DNA of 49,074 nucleotides from Pedobacter rhizosphaerae (GTDB taxonomy: Bacteria > Bacteroidota > Bacteroidia > Sphingobacteriales > Sphingobacteriaceae): contig NZ_FOGG01000037.1 of NCBI RefSeq assembly GCF_900111155.1, positions 1 through 49,074 on the forward strand. Reading direction: 5' to 3'. Every line of letters starts with the position of its first letter. The stretch's first letter is position 1. The position numbers and the translations under genes were made by a program. The notes below the pieces were generated by a model that was not told the origin of the DNA, did not search any database, and worked only from the letters and a program-made list of their open reading frames with translations. Shown here one piece after another: positions 16,692 to 25,640 of the stretch.

Positions 16692-19600
16692 CTAAAAAGC
16701 GGCTTTAATACCAAAGTTGATTACTCTTGCCTGCGGATAATACTGACCACTTGAATTGGTAGATTCAGGATCCCAAATTTTAATTTTATCTACGGTGAAC
16801 AGATTAAGTCCATTTGCGTAAAGTCTAACGCTGTTTAAACCAACTTTTTCGAGCCAATTGGTAGGTAGTGTGTAGCCTAACTCGATGTTTTTCAGTCTGA
16901 TATAGTTGTTGCTTCTTAACCAGTAGGTATTATTTAAGGCATTATTACCATCGGTATAATAGGTTGCCCCACGGTTGGATAGACGAGGGTTTACCGAACT
17001 TGGGTTATCAATGCTCCAACGGTTGAGGTAAGACCATTCTAAGAAGTTTCCTATGTCGCCAGACTCTGTAATTCCCACAATCTGCTTTCCACCTGTTGCC
17101 CCCTGGATGAGCACTGAAAGGTCAAATCCTTTATACTGAACGTTAAAGTTAACCCCTCCGGTAAAAGTAGGTGTACCGTTTTGGTCCAATCGGATTTTAT
17201 CGTCAGCATTAATTTTGCCATCACCGTTGATATCCTTGAATTTCATATCGCCAGGGCGCAAATTGTTAGTTAATGCACTATAATTAATTCTATTCGCGGT
17301 GATTTCTGCCTGATCCTTAAATACTCCGTCATAATCATAAACTAACCAGGAGTTGGTTACCCTGCCGGTAGAACGTTGCCATTCCGGAGCACCTGGCGTT
17401 TCATCCCAGAAAATGATTTTATTTTTAGCATATCCCCCGTTTACACTCACACCGAAATTTAAATCTCCGATCTGATCATTGTAGCTTAGTTTAAATTCAA
17501 AACCTTTGTTATTTACCTTTCCCAGGTTTACAGGCGGCAGACGATCTACAATTCCCGAACTTTCAGGAATAGAACTTCCACGGCTAATTAAGATATTGGT
17601 TCGTTTGTTATAGAAATAATCAAATTCTAAAGACAGTTTGTTATTCAGGAATGACGCATCTAAACCGATGTTGGTATTGTTAGCTACTTCCCAGCCAAAA
17701 TCCAGGTTGGGCACCTTGCCTTCAAAAATGGATTTTGTAATGGCATCGTTAAAAACGTAACTGCCAAAGTTCATTAAACTGAGGTATTGATATTCTTGAA
17801 GGGCATCTCCAAAATAGGCTTCAGCACCCATTTGTCCCCAGGAAGCTCTTAATTTTAAGTTATTAATAAATTTAACATTGTCTTTGAAAAAAGCCTCTTC
17901 TGATAAGCGCCAGCCTAATGATACACCAGGGAAGAAGCCAAATCTCCTTGCAGTAGGGAAGATGTAAGACCCATCTACACGCCAGAGAAACTCAGCCAGG
18001 TATTTTTCTTTATAGTTGTACCCAGCTCTTCCAAAATAGCTTAATCGTGCTCTGTTATATAAGTTGTTTGGATCTCCGGGATTATTCCCCAGCGATTGCT
18101 CTCTTTCGTCTCCGGCTAATAATTCTTCAATAGCTGATGATAAGAAATACCTTCTGAATGCCGTAAATCCATCATTCGTTACCTGCTCGCGGGTTACACC
18201 AGCCATTAAACCAATGGTATGATCTCCTAATTTTTTATCATAATTAATCATACCGGTTAAGTTGGTTGCCAATTGGCCCCCAGCTGTTTCCCTAAGTCTT
18301 GGGTCGGTGTACTGAGAACGTACTGTCCCGGTTAATACAGGTGTAACGCCATCTGCCTGAAAGGTCTTCTTATCCCAATCGTACAGTGTCCAGGGAAGTT
18401 GCCAGTTTTTTTGTCTGCCCGAATATTTATCAATGGCAGCTGTTCCGGTTACTTTTAATCCATCCACTCCCGGAATTTTAATTTCCACTTTACCAGTGGT
18501 TTGAAGATAATCTCTGATATCTTTATTGTATCCGGTTAAATCAGTGGTAGATACAACGGGGTTATACCCATATTCAATGTCCCTTCCCGGTAGTCCGTTA
18601 GGCCATACGGCAATTTCGGTTGGTCTTCCCCGCATCAAAAACCTAAAAATATCACCAGCGCTTACCGTTGGGAAATTACGGGCTTCTTCTCTGGCTGTTA
18701 CTCCAAGTGTTGTGGTGATGTATTTACTCAATTTAGCCTCAAGATTAATACGCATATCGTATTGCTTGTAGCCGGTAGCCGATTTTTTGTAGTAACCATC
18801 CTGATCTAAATAACCAAGGGAGATTAAATACTTCACAAACTCACTTCCTCCGTTAATTTGTACGTTATGTCTTTGTTGAGGCGACCATTCCTGAAATGTC
18901 GTATCAAACCAGTCTGTATTCGGGAAACGCAGTGGATCTGAACCATCTGCGAGTTTTCTAATTTGGTCAGGGGTATAGGCTGCATTGAGTGTTTTTCCGG
19001 TGGGAGATTGATATACTCCAGTGGTTTTAAAACTGTTCCACGCGGCCGACCATTCGCTAGGGTTAAGATCCGAACCAAATATGTTGAGCTCATTTAAAAT
19101 CTCTGCATACTGTGGCGAATTGGCCATTTTAGGAATTCTGGTAGGTTGTTGCAAGCCATAACTAAAATCATAAGAAAATTGGGGTTTCCCATTTTTACCC
19201 AATTTGGTGGTGATGAGAATTACACCGTTTGCAGCTTGCGAGCCATAAATAGCTGCCGATGCATCTTTTAAAACCGATACACTTTCAATGTCGTTCGGAT
19301 TTAAGCGTTCCATACCTCCGGCCCGATTTGGAATCCCATCAATTACGATCAGGGCATTGTTGTTTCCTAATGAATTAATTCCCCGAATTCTAATGGTTGA
19401 ACCATCATAACCTGGTTCTCCACTGCTTTGAAGCGCAGTAACACCTGGTAATCGGCCTGCCAATGAGTTGGTTAAATTTACCGATGATGATTTTGCCAGT
19501 TCAGTACCTTTAACGGCAGCAACAGCCCCTGATACAACCGCTTTTTTCTGTGTGCCGTAGCCCACCACAATAACTTCCGATAGGTTTTGGTTATTTTCAG

Positions 19601-19967
19601 CTAAATTGACATTTATGCTGGTCTGGTTTTTTACCTGCACTTCCTGGTCTACATAACCAACATAGGTAAATACCAAAACTCCATCTTCTGGTGCTTTTAT
19701 ACTAAATTTTCCATTGCTGTCGGTTACAGTACTGGCAGTGCCCCCTTTCACTTTAATGCTAACTCCGGGAAGCGGACCTCCTTTAACATCACTTACCTGG
19801 CCTTTTACAATGATGTCTTTAAGTAGTAGTTTGGAAAGATCGGCCGGCTCTTTTTCGGTAGAAAGCCAACTAGCAGCTATACTCGTTAACGGAGAAAGTA
19901 TACAGTATCCTCCGAATACAAGAAGCAGGCTACGCTTAGCAAAAGATCTCAATAGATTTTTTTTCAT
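16692..19967 (-). CDS. SusC-like TonB-dependent outer-membrane transporter
   Basis: 1091 residues. A signal region (about 1-32) is followed by a spacer, then a carboxypeptidase-regulatory-like domain (VKGQVSDVKGGPLPGVSIKV, about 54-130), the SusC-type TonB-region word EVIVVGYGTQKKAVVSGAV (about 132-150), a plug with LAGRLPGVTALQSSGEPG and IRIRGINSLGNNNALIVIDG, and a barrel ending in the aromatic residue of IKAAF. It imports the ligand captured by its SusD partner using energy from TonB. The spacer between signal and first domain has the length of, but not an evident likeness to, the STN domain of FecA-type receptors, so direct sigma-factor signalling is not indicated. The 478 bp upstream gap must hold its promoter. 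Confidence 0.95.
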   Translation of the reverse strand: MKKNLLRSFAKRSLLLVFGGYCILSPLTSIAASWLSTEKEPADLSKLLLKDIIVKGQVSDVKGGPLPGVSIKVKGGTASTVTDSNGKFSIKAPEDGVLVFTYVGYVDQEVQVKNQTSINVNLAENNQNLSEVIVVGYGTQKKAVVSGAVAAVKGTELAKSSSVNLTNSLAGRLPGVTALQSSGEPGYDGSTIRIRGINSLGNNNALIVIDGIPNRAGGMERLNPNDIESVSVLKDASAAIYGSQAANGVILITTKLGKNGKPQFSYDFSYGLQQPTRIPKMANSPQYAEILNELNIFGSDLNPSEWSAAWNSFKTTGVYQSPTGKTLNAAYTPDQIRKLADGSDPLRFPNTDWFDTTFQEWSPQQRHNVQINGGSEFVKYLISLGYLDQDGYYKKSATGYKQYDMRINLEAKLSKYITTTLGVTAREEARNFPTVSAGDIFRFLMRGRPTEIAVWPNGLPGRDIEYGYNPVVSTTDLTGYNKDIRDYLQTTGKVEIKIPGVDGLKVTGTAAIDKYSGRQKNWQLPWTLYDWDKKTFQADGVTPVLTGTVRSQYTDPRLRETAGGQLATNLTGMINYDKKLGDHTIGLMAGVTREQVTNDGFTAFRRYFLSSAIEELLAGDEREQSLGNNPGDPNNLYNRARLSYFGRAGYNYKEKYLAEFLWRVDGSYIFPTARRFGFFPGVSLGWRLSEEAFFKDNVKFINNLKLRASWGQMGAEAYFGDALQEYQYLSLMNFGSYVFNDAITKSIFEGKVPNLDFGWEVANNTNIGLDASFLNNKLSLEFDYFYNKRTNILISRGSSIPESSGIVDRLPPVNLGKVNNKGFEFKLSYNDQIGDLNFGVSVNGGYAKNKIIFWDETPGAPEWQRSTGRVTNSWLVYDYDGVFKDQAEITANRINYSALTNNLRPGDMKFKDINGDGKINADDKIRLDQNGTPTFTGGVNFNVQYKGFDLSVLIQGATGGKQIVGITESGDIGNFLEWSYLNRWSIDNPSSVNPRLSNRGATYYTDGNNALNNTYWLRSNNYIRLKNIELGYTLPTNWLEKVGLNSVRLYANGLNLFTVDKIKIWDPESTNSSGQYYPQARVINFGIKAAF

Positions 19968-20445
19968 AGGTTCTAGTTAATTTTTGGTTAGATAATTTGT
20001 AGTTATTTGGTTTACATATAAGTAAGTATTTGAGTGTTTTTTGTGTATTATTAAAACGCTTAGGCGATAATGTTAAGATATACGACTCATGATCCCCTCA
20101 AGGGGCACTTTGATTTGTATTCTTTACTTGTCGAATCTACAATTATCAATTTTCAACCAATAAAACCTGTATTATCACATAATTTGTGGGTATCAGGGCT
20201 TATTAACTACAGAGCGGGATTGCCCTAAGAGGGGTGTATCTAGCTAAACAGTTTATACTTGGTTACCGCAATATAAAAATTATTATCAATTTTGGAGCGG
20301 GGGTAAATCAATAAAAATAAAGGGGCTGATTGATAAAAAATTATTTTACAACTACATATTGTAGGATAAATAATGCAATCGTTTGCGTTGTTGTAAAGAA
20401 AGAATTTTTGAAGAAAAATTATGTTGAGATGGTTATTATCTCCAA
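19968..20445. other. Intergenic region between recG and susC
   Basis: No gene found. It contains small palindromes: CCCC-TCAA-GGGG at 20094-20105, ATCAAT/ATTGAT at 20307-20334, and CTACA-N3-TGTAG at 20352-20364. These could be operator-like or parts of a weak recG terminator. I could not find a convincing TAnnTTTG box for susC on the minus strand. Confidence 0.4.
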
Positions 20446-22551
20446 TTAACTGATCTTATCGAAAGAGATTCCTCTCTGAAGTTTTTGAAGATAAGCCTTT
20501 AGCATTGAATTCTCCGGCTTGTCCAGTTGTGGGTCATCCTCGAAAAGTGCAATTACTGTATTTCTGGCTTCCGATAGAATAATTTGATCGCTGGCCAGAT
20601 CAGCAAGTTTAAGCTCTAAAACACCACTTTGTTGTGTGCCGGTAATATCGCCCGGGCCTCTCAGCTGCAAATCAATTTCCGAAATTTCAAAGCCATTGTT
20701 GGTTTTTACCATGGTTTCCAATCTTATCCTGCCCTCTTTACTCAGTTTGTTGCCACTCATTAAGATACAAAAGGACTGTTCAGCGCCCCGTCCAACTCTT
20801 CCTCTTAATTGGTGGAGTTGAGATAGGCCGAAACGCTCTGCATTTTCGATAACCATGACAGAAGCATTTGGAACATTTACGCCAACCTCAATCACTGTTG
20901 TCGCTACCATGATGTGGCTCTTACCTTCAATGAATTGCTGCATCTCAAATTGTTTGTCTGCATTTGGCATTTGTCCATGAACAATGCTCATTTGATAATC
21001 AGGACGGGGAAACTGATAACTTAGTTGCTCAATCCCTGCTTCAAGGTGTAAGAGATCAAGCTTCTCACTTTCTTTAATCAATGGGTAAACGATATAAACC
21101 TGTCTGCCTTTAGCAATTTCCTGCTTCATAAAGCCAAACATTCTCAACCTCTGCCCCTCGTATAGGTGCCTGGTTTCAATAGGTTTTCGGCCCGCAGGCA
21201 ATTCATCTATAACAGAAACATCTAAATCTCCATACAAAGTCATGGCGAGCGTACGGGGGATGGGTGTAGCCGTCATCACCAAAATATGTGGTGGAATAAC
21301 ATTTTTACGCCAGAGTTTTGCCCTTTGTTCCACGCCGAATCGATGCTGTTCATCAATCACAACTAATCCCAGGTTTTTAAACTGAACTTTGTCTTCTATT
21401 AAGGCATGCGTACCGATGAGGATATCAATTTCTCCGTTTTCAAGCTGCTCATGTAGTATGTTACGCTCCTTCTTTTTCGTGTTTCCGGTCAGGATAGCAA
21501 CTTTCACCAGATCATCAGAAACAAGGCTTATAATTGAAGCATAGTGCTGACGTGCCAAAATCTCCGTAGGAGCCATCATACAGGCTTGATAGCCATTGTC
21601 ATTGGCCAGCAGCATACTCATAAGCGCCACGGCTGTTTTACCGCTTCCAACGTCTCCCTGAACAAGCCTGTTCATCTGTACGCCACGTTGGGTATCTATC
21701 CGGATTTCCTTCACTACCCGCTTTTGCGCATTTGTCAGTTCGAAAGGTAGAAACTCTTTGTAAAACCGGTTTACCTTTTCGCCTACAAGTTCAAAACTTG
21801 CACCCTTAAATTTTAGTTGCCTAAGCTGTTTGTTATGCAGTAATTGAAGTTGGATATAAAAGAGTTCTTCAAATTTAAGACGCCTTTCGGCCGCATTTAA
21901 ATCCTGTTGATTTTTAGGAAAATGAATATTTAGCAGAGCTGTTCTTTTATCTGGTAGCTGGTATTTGTCCAGGATATATTGGGGAAGATCTTCAGTAACC
22001 TGGGGAATCACCTGATCCAGTAATCCCGCAATTAATTTCTGTATACCTTTAGAATCAAGGTTAAACTTCTTTAATTTTTCAGTTGAATTGTATACGGGTT
22101 GTAAGGTCAGATTTCCTCTTCCAAGATGCCTGTTTTGATACAATTCCATTTCTGGATGAGAAATACTAAATGTCCCGTTGAAAAGGTTTGGCTTTCCGAA
22201 AGCGACATAGGCAACCCCTACCTGGATATTGGTATCAACCCATTTTAAGCTTTGAAACCAAACCAGTTCCATGATACCCGTTTCATCTTTAAAAACAGCA
22301 ATAATGCGTTTTACACGTTTATCCCCTATAACCTTCTTACTAATAACCCGACCAATAATCTGAATGTACTGGGAGTCTGGATTGATTTGATTGATTTTAT
22401 AAAACTTGGTTCTGTCGATATACCTAAAGGGATAATGGGCAAGCATATCACGAAAAGTAAATAACCCAAGGTCTTTTTTAAGCACATCAGCTTTAGTAGG
22501 CCCTACGCCTTTAATAAACTCAACGGATGTGTCTAAAATTGAATGGTACAA
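20446..22551 (-). CDS. recG: ATP-dependent DNA helicase RecG
   Basis: 701 residues, normal for RecG. The protein rescues stalled replication forks by branch migration. The N-terminal wedge/OB region has VEFIKGVGPTKADVL and the OB strand IQIIGRVISKKV; the helicase core has Walker A GDVGSGKTAVAL near residue 299, motif Ib MMAPTEILARQH, motif II DEQHRFGVEQR near 399, TATPIPRTLAM, and motif VI QLHQLRGRVGRG, then LQLRGPGDITGTQQSG. The start codon is TTG at 22551, only 5 bp after the stop of the EamA gene; no ATG fits before the conserved N-terminus. It is the last gene of a four-gene leftward unit and probably translationally coupled to the gene before it. Confidence 0.96.
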   Translation of the reverse strand: MYHSILDTSVEFIKGVGPTKADVLKKDLGLFTFRDMLAHYPFRYIDRTKFYKINQINPDSQYIQIIGRVISKKVIGDKRVKRIIAVFKDETGIMELVWFQSLKWVDTNIQVGVAYVAFGKPNLFNGTFSISHPEMELYQNRHLGRGNLTLQPVYNSTEKLKKFNLDSKGIQKLIAGLLDQVIPQVTEDLPQYILDKYQLPDKRTALLNIHFPKNQQDLNAAERRLKFEELFYIQLQLLHNKQLRQLKFKGASFELVGEKVNRFYKEFLPFELTNAQKRVVKEIRIDTQRGVQMNRLVQGDVGSGKTAVALMSMLLANDNGYQACMMAPTEILARQHYASIISLVSDDLVKVAILTGNTKKKERNILHEQLENGEIDILIGTHALIEDKVQFKNLGLVVIDEQHRFGVEQRAKLWRKNVIPPHILVMTATPIPRTLAMTLYGDLDVSVIDELPAGRKPIETRHLYEGQRLRMFGFMKQEIAKGRQVYIVYPLIKESEKLDLLHLEAGIEQLSYQFPRPDYQMSIVHGQMPNADKQFEMQQFIEGKSHIMVATTVIEVGVNVPNASVMVIENAERFGLSQLHQLRGRVGRGAEQSFCILMSGNKLSKEGRIRLETMVKTNNGFEISEIDLQLRGPGDITGTQQSGVLELKLADLASDQIILSEARNTVIALFEDDPQLDKPENSMLKAYLQKLQRGISFDKIS

Positions 22552-22556
22552 AATAT

Positions 22557-23459
22557 TTACTGTTTCTTGTTAGCAACGCCTTTTATCAATTGTGCATTAA
22601 AAATAATTATCGATACCAGTAAAAGCAAGTAAGAAAAGATCTGGTGTAAATCTATTGGCTCTTTAAAGTATAAAAAGGCTACCGTAAAAGCTACAATCGG
22701 ATTTAAATAAATTAATATCCCTAAGGCTGAGGAAGGCATGCCTAGCAATGCGTAAGAATTTAAAAATAAAGGTATAATGGTAAAAACTATAGCAATTAAA
22801 ATAATATGCCACCAGAAATAGGTATCTGTGGGGAAAGGATTTGAACTAATGATATACATGGGTAACATCAATAAGCCTGAAAGAATAAGCTGGATCCCCA
22901 GCAGGTTAAACTTATCAATCCCTTTTATTACCTTTAATACAATTACATACAGGGCATAGAATGATGCGATAACAATTGCCCAAAGCACCTCGTTTAAGGA
23001 GCCTGTAGCTAATAATATGATGCTTACAAAGGCAATTATTAATGCGATTATTTTAGCTCTTGTAAGCTGTTCCTTTAAAATTATAAAGCCACTTAATGCG
23101 GTAAGCAAAGGGCAAACCAGGTAGGCAAAGGCCGCGGCCTTGAGGCTCACGCTATTTACTGCATAAATGTAGCTAAACCAGTTACCGGTAATCAGGAAAG
23201 CAGATATGATTGTAAATAGCAATAAACGTTTTTTTTCTTTGCCATTTAAAGATTTAATTAGTGCTATATCCTTTTTGATCGCCTCTTTTCTAAAGATAAG
23301 GGCAACCAGCCAAACCAATATAACCGATGCAAATATGCGGTAATATAAAATCTCGGGTGGAGAAAAACCTTTTATGTTACGAAGTGGGATAGACATTGTT
23401 CCCCAGATAATATAGGGAACAATGCCTGCTAAAAAATATTTACTCTTTCCTAATGCCAA
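22557..23459 (-). CDS. EamA-family (DMT) membrane transporter
   Basis: 300 residues with ten predicted membrane helices in two EamA repeats (about 10-140 and 150-290). The opening YFLAGIVPYIIWGTMSIPLRNI resembles RarD-type members of the drug/metabolite transporter superfamily, but the substrate is unknown. The start is TTG at 23459, 2 bp after the ridA stop; the next ATG is about 20 codons in, within helix 1. The close spacing on both sides (2 bp to ridA, 5 bp to recG) indicates cotranscription and coupling. Confidence 0.86.
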   Translation of the reverse strand: MALGKSKYFLAGIVPYIIWGTMSIPLRNIKGFSPPEILYYRIFASVILVWLVALIFRKEAIKKDIALIKSLNGKEKKRLLLFTIISAFLITGNWFSYIYAVNSVSLKAAAFAYLVCPLLTALSGFIILKEQLTRAKIIALIIAFVSIILLATGSLNEVLWAIVIASFYALYVIVLKVIKGIDKFNLLGIQLILSGLLMLPMYIISSNPFPTDTYFWWHIILIAIVFTIIPLFLNSYALLGMPSSALGILIYLNPIVAFTVAFLYFKEPIDLHQIFSYLLLLVSIIIFNAQLIKGVANKKQ

Positions 23460-23461
23460 AA

Positions 23462-23842
23462 CTATTCAACTATGGCAATCACTGAAATTTCAACGTTAAC
23501 ATTTTTGGGTAAAACAGATACTTGAACAGTTTCGCGCGCAGGAAAATCTGCACTGAAATATTGTCCGTAAACTTCATTTACCTGTGCAAAGGTATCCATG
23601 TCACTTAAGAAGATACTTGATTTAACCACATTATCGAAAGTTAAGCCTGCCTCCAGCAATACTGCCTTTAAATTACGCATTACCTGATGAGTTTCCTCCT
23701 GAATGTTGCCGATATTAAGTTCTCCACTTTCCGGATTGATAGCGATTTGGCCAGAGATAAATAAGAAATTACCAGCTTTAACCGCCTGGCTATATGGCCC
23801 TATTGGAGCAGGTGCATTGGTTGTATTAATAATTTGTTTCAT
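23462..23842 (-). CDS. ridA: RidA family reactive intermediate deaminase
   Basis: 126 residues from the ATG at 23842, the standard RidA length; a TTG two codons upstream is less likely. RidA hydrolyses reactive enamine/imine intermediates released by PLP enzymes such as threonine dehydratase. Family words seen are NAPAPIGPYSQAVKAGNFLFISGQIA at the start (quoted in parts: PIGPYSQAV, LFISGQI), MRNLKAVLLEAGLTFDNVVK, and the catalytic arginine within PARETVQVSVLP near residue 104 with the terminal glutamate of VEISVIAIVE. It forms a trimer with the active site between subunits. It follows a 45-residue membrane protein gene by 21 bp and precedes the EamA gene by 2 bp. Confidence 0.95.
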   Translation of the reverse strand: MKQIINTTNAPAPIGPYSQAVKAGNFLFISGQIAINPESGELNIGNIQEETHQVMRNLKAVLLEAGLTFDNVVKSSIFLSDMDTFAQVNEVYGQYFSADFPARETVQVSVLPKNVNVEISVIAIVE

Positions 23843-23863
23843 AATCAATTTAAAGAGGTATGG

Positions 23864-24001
23864 TTATTTGGTAAGCCATTGAATGAGCTTGTAAATGATT
23901 CCTGCTAAAAAAATGGCAATGGCCAATGCATTGATGAAATGCATGATTTTAATATTAATATTGGTTGGCCGGTTAGGATCTTTTTTTCTGAAGAAATACA
24001 T
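23864..24001 (-). CDS. Small single-pass membrane protein (DUF6728-like)
   Basis: A 45-residue frame. It starts MYFFRKKDPNRPTN, has a basic soluble N-terminus and one membrane helix (about residues 20-37, ALAIAIFLAGIIYKLI), and ends WLTK. The composition and length resemble the small DUF6728 proteins of Bacteroidota; I make that link from memory and with moderate confidence. The gene heads the leftward unit with ridA 21 bp after it. A -7 box TAAGTTTG ends just 4 nt before the ATG, which predicts transcription starting at or within a base of the start codon (leaderless). Function unknown. Confidence 0.72.
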   Translation of the reverse strand: MYFFRKKDPNRPTNINIKIMHFINALAIAIFLAGIIYKLIQWLTK

Positions 24002-24005
24002 AATA

Positions 24006-24013
24006 CAAACTTA
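24006..24013 (-). promoter_or_regulatory. -7 box at the head of the ridA-recG unit
   Basis: TAAGTTTG on the minus strand fits TAnnTTTG; four bases then the ATG at 24001 follow. The spacing implies a leaderless transcript. Confidence 0.5.
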
Positions 24014-24062
24014 GAGAAAACCGATTAGCATTTATAATCATCATGGAAAAAAATGAGCAAAT

Positions 24063-24095
24063 AAAAAAAGGGCTCCGAATTTCGGAACCCTTTTT
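24063..24095 (-). terminator. Strong intrinsic terminator after the OmpA gene
   Basis: AAAAAGGG-C-TCCGAA and TTCGGA-A-CCCTTTTT form a stem with one internal mismatch and a minimal loop. On the minus strand it ends in seven T residues, 21 bp after the ompA stop; the plus strand reads similarly, so it may work in both directions. Confidence 0.9.
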
Positions 24096-24116
24096 CTAAT
24101 CAGTTATATTGAAATA

Positions 24117-25469
24117 CTAGTTTCTAGCAGTTTCAACACGACGGTTTTGGATACGACCTTCTTCAGTATCGTTAGAAGCAATTGGATTAGCTTCACCGAA
24201 ACCTTTAGTAGCAACTTGACTAGCGCTAACGCCAGAATTTACTAAGTAAGTTTTAACAGAGTTTGCTCTGTCTTTAGATAACTTCACGTTATATGCAGCA
24301 GTACCTTCGCTAGAAGCGTAACCGTTAACAGTTACTTTACCACCGTTTTCACGTAACACTGAAGATAATTTATCTAAAGTTGGGTAAGACTCAGTTTTTA
24401 AAACTGAAGAGTTGAAATCAAAAGAGATTTTCTCGAAACCAGTTACATTGCTAGCTGGAGCAGTTGCAGCCTCAGGTTTTGGAAGTGGACAACCAGAACC
24501 ATCAACAGCAGTACCAGCAGGAGTTCCTGGGCATTTGTCGAATTGATCAGCAACACCGTCACCGTCAGTATCTTTTTTCAAATCTTCAACAGATTTCTCT
24601 ACGTTAGAAACACGGTTTTTCAATGCTTCAACTTCTTGACGTAAAGTAGGATCTTTTAACTCATCGTACATAGTAGCTAATGGGTTAGTCCACTCTAAGC
24701 TAGGTTTAGCAGATGAACCTAAAGAGAACTCTAAACCAGCATAACCGTAAGAGAATTTATCTTTAGTAGTTCCTTTTGCATAAACTCCATCAAAGTTATC
24801 AGCGTCAACAAAGTTCATAGTGTAACCTAAGTTAAAGTTAACACGCTCAGAAACTTTGAATTTAACACCAGCACCAACTGGAATATAGAAACCTTTTGTG
24901 TAATCTTTTGCTTCGTGTTTGTCACCAACTGGACCAGTAGCTTTACCTTTCCAATCAACAACAGTGCCGTTAGTATAAGTTACTTTTGGAGCATAAGCTA
25001 AGTAACCACCACCCGCAGTAACGAAGAAACCAACAGAGTTCTCACGACGTAAGAAGTCGATAGAACCTACGTTGATCACACCACGTAAATCAACAGCATA
25101 TTGTAATTCAGTTTCGAATTCTCTAACTGTAGTACCTGGAGCCTGAGCAACGTCATTTGATCCAGAAACTTTACCACGTAAACCGTTTAATTCTAAAGCG
25201 AATGAGTGACCTAATTGTTTACGGATATTTAAACCGTAACCTAAGTTAACATCCCATTTGTTGAAATCATTAGAACCGCCGATTGCGATAACAGGAGCTA
25301 AAACACCACCGTTAACACCAATTGACCATGTTCTGTACTGTCCTCTTCCACCAAATACCTTGGTAGAAGAAGTCGTTGCCGGAGCATCTTGAGCAACAGC
25401 AACAGAAGCTAGTCCTGTTAAAGCTACTAAAGAAACAGCAAGACTTTTCTTTAAAGTAGAATAATTCAT
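24117..25469 (-). CDS. OmpA-family outer-membrane protein with TSP3-like linker
   Basis: 450 residues. A signal peptide ends VAVAQ near residue 27. A beta-barrel N-terminal half (about 40-265) is followed by a short coiled segment (LRQEVEALKNRVSNVEKSVEDL), a calcium-type linker DTDGDGVADQFDKCPGTP, and a C-terminal OmpA domain (about 345-450) with FDFNSSVLK, VNGYASSEGT, NVKLSKDRANSVKTYL and the closing EEGRIQNRRVE, which binds peptidoglycan. It tethers the outer membrane to the wall and is probably abundant: codon use is narrow (AAC/TTC/GTA-type preferred codons), the promoter is near consensus and the terminator strong. The loop chemistry gives no hint of a specific ligand. Confidence 0.93.
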   Translation of the reverse strand: MNYSTLKKSLAVSLVALTGLASVAVAQDAPATTSSTKVFGGRGQYRTWSIGVNGGVLAPVIAIGGSNDFNKWDVNLGYGLNIRKQLGHSFALELNGLRGKVSGSNDVAQAPGTTVREFETELQYAVDLRGVINVGSIDFLRRENSVGFFVTAGGGYLAYAPKVTYTNGTVVDWKGKATGPVGDKHEAKDYTKGFYIPVGAGVKFKVSERVNFNLGYTMNFVDADNFDGVYAKGTTKDKFSYGYAGLEFSLGSSAKPSLEWTNPLATMYDELKDPTLRQEVEALKNRVSNVEKSVEDLKKDTDGDGVADQFDKCPGTPAGTAVDGSGCPLPKPEAATAPASNVTGFEKISFDFNSSVLKTESYPTLDKLSSVLRENGGKVTVNGYASSEGTAAYNVKLSKDRANSVKTYLVNSGVSASQVATKGFGEANPIASNDTEEGRIQNRRVETARN

Positions 25470-25525
25470 AATCTTTTTCTTTTTTAAGGGTTAAACAATT
25501 TAATTGATTAATTTTTTAGTAATCG

Positions 25526-25555
25526 CAAAATTAAACAAATTTTTAAATTTTCAAA
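25526..25555 (-). promoter_or_regulatory. Consensus Bacteroidota promoter of the OmpA gene
   Basis: On the minus strand TTTG (25555-25552) is followed after 18 bp by TAATTTTG (25533-25526), fitting the -33 TTTG and -7 TAnnTTTG elements. The predicted start near 25520 leaves a leader of about 50 nt that is A-rich just before the ATG, a feature of strongly translated Bacteroidota genes. Confidence 0.7.
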
Positions 25556-25603
25556 CTTTTATACAAACTCCGTTCCAAACTTCTCAGGTGCTAATCATTT
25601 TCT

Positions 25604-25611
25604 TACATTTG
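25604..25611 (+). promoter_or_regulatory. Candidate -7 box for aminopeptidase P gene
   Basis: TACATTTG fits TAnnTTTG and ends 29 bp before the ATG at 25641. No TTTG is found at the -33 position. Confidence 0.45.
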
Positions 25612-25640
25612 GCCATTATTCGTACTAAAATACTTCATTT

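Noticed and set aside
14782..19967. Full polysaccharide utilisation locus
   Set aside because: No glycosidase, lyase, sulfatase or dedicated regulator beside susC-susD.
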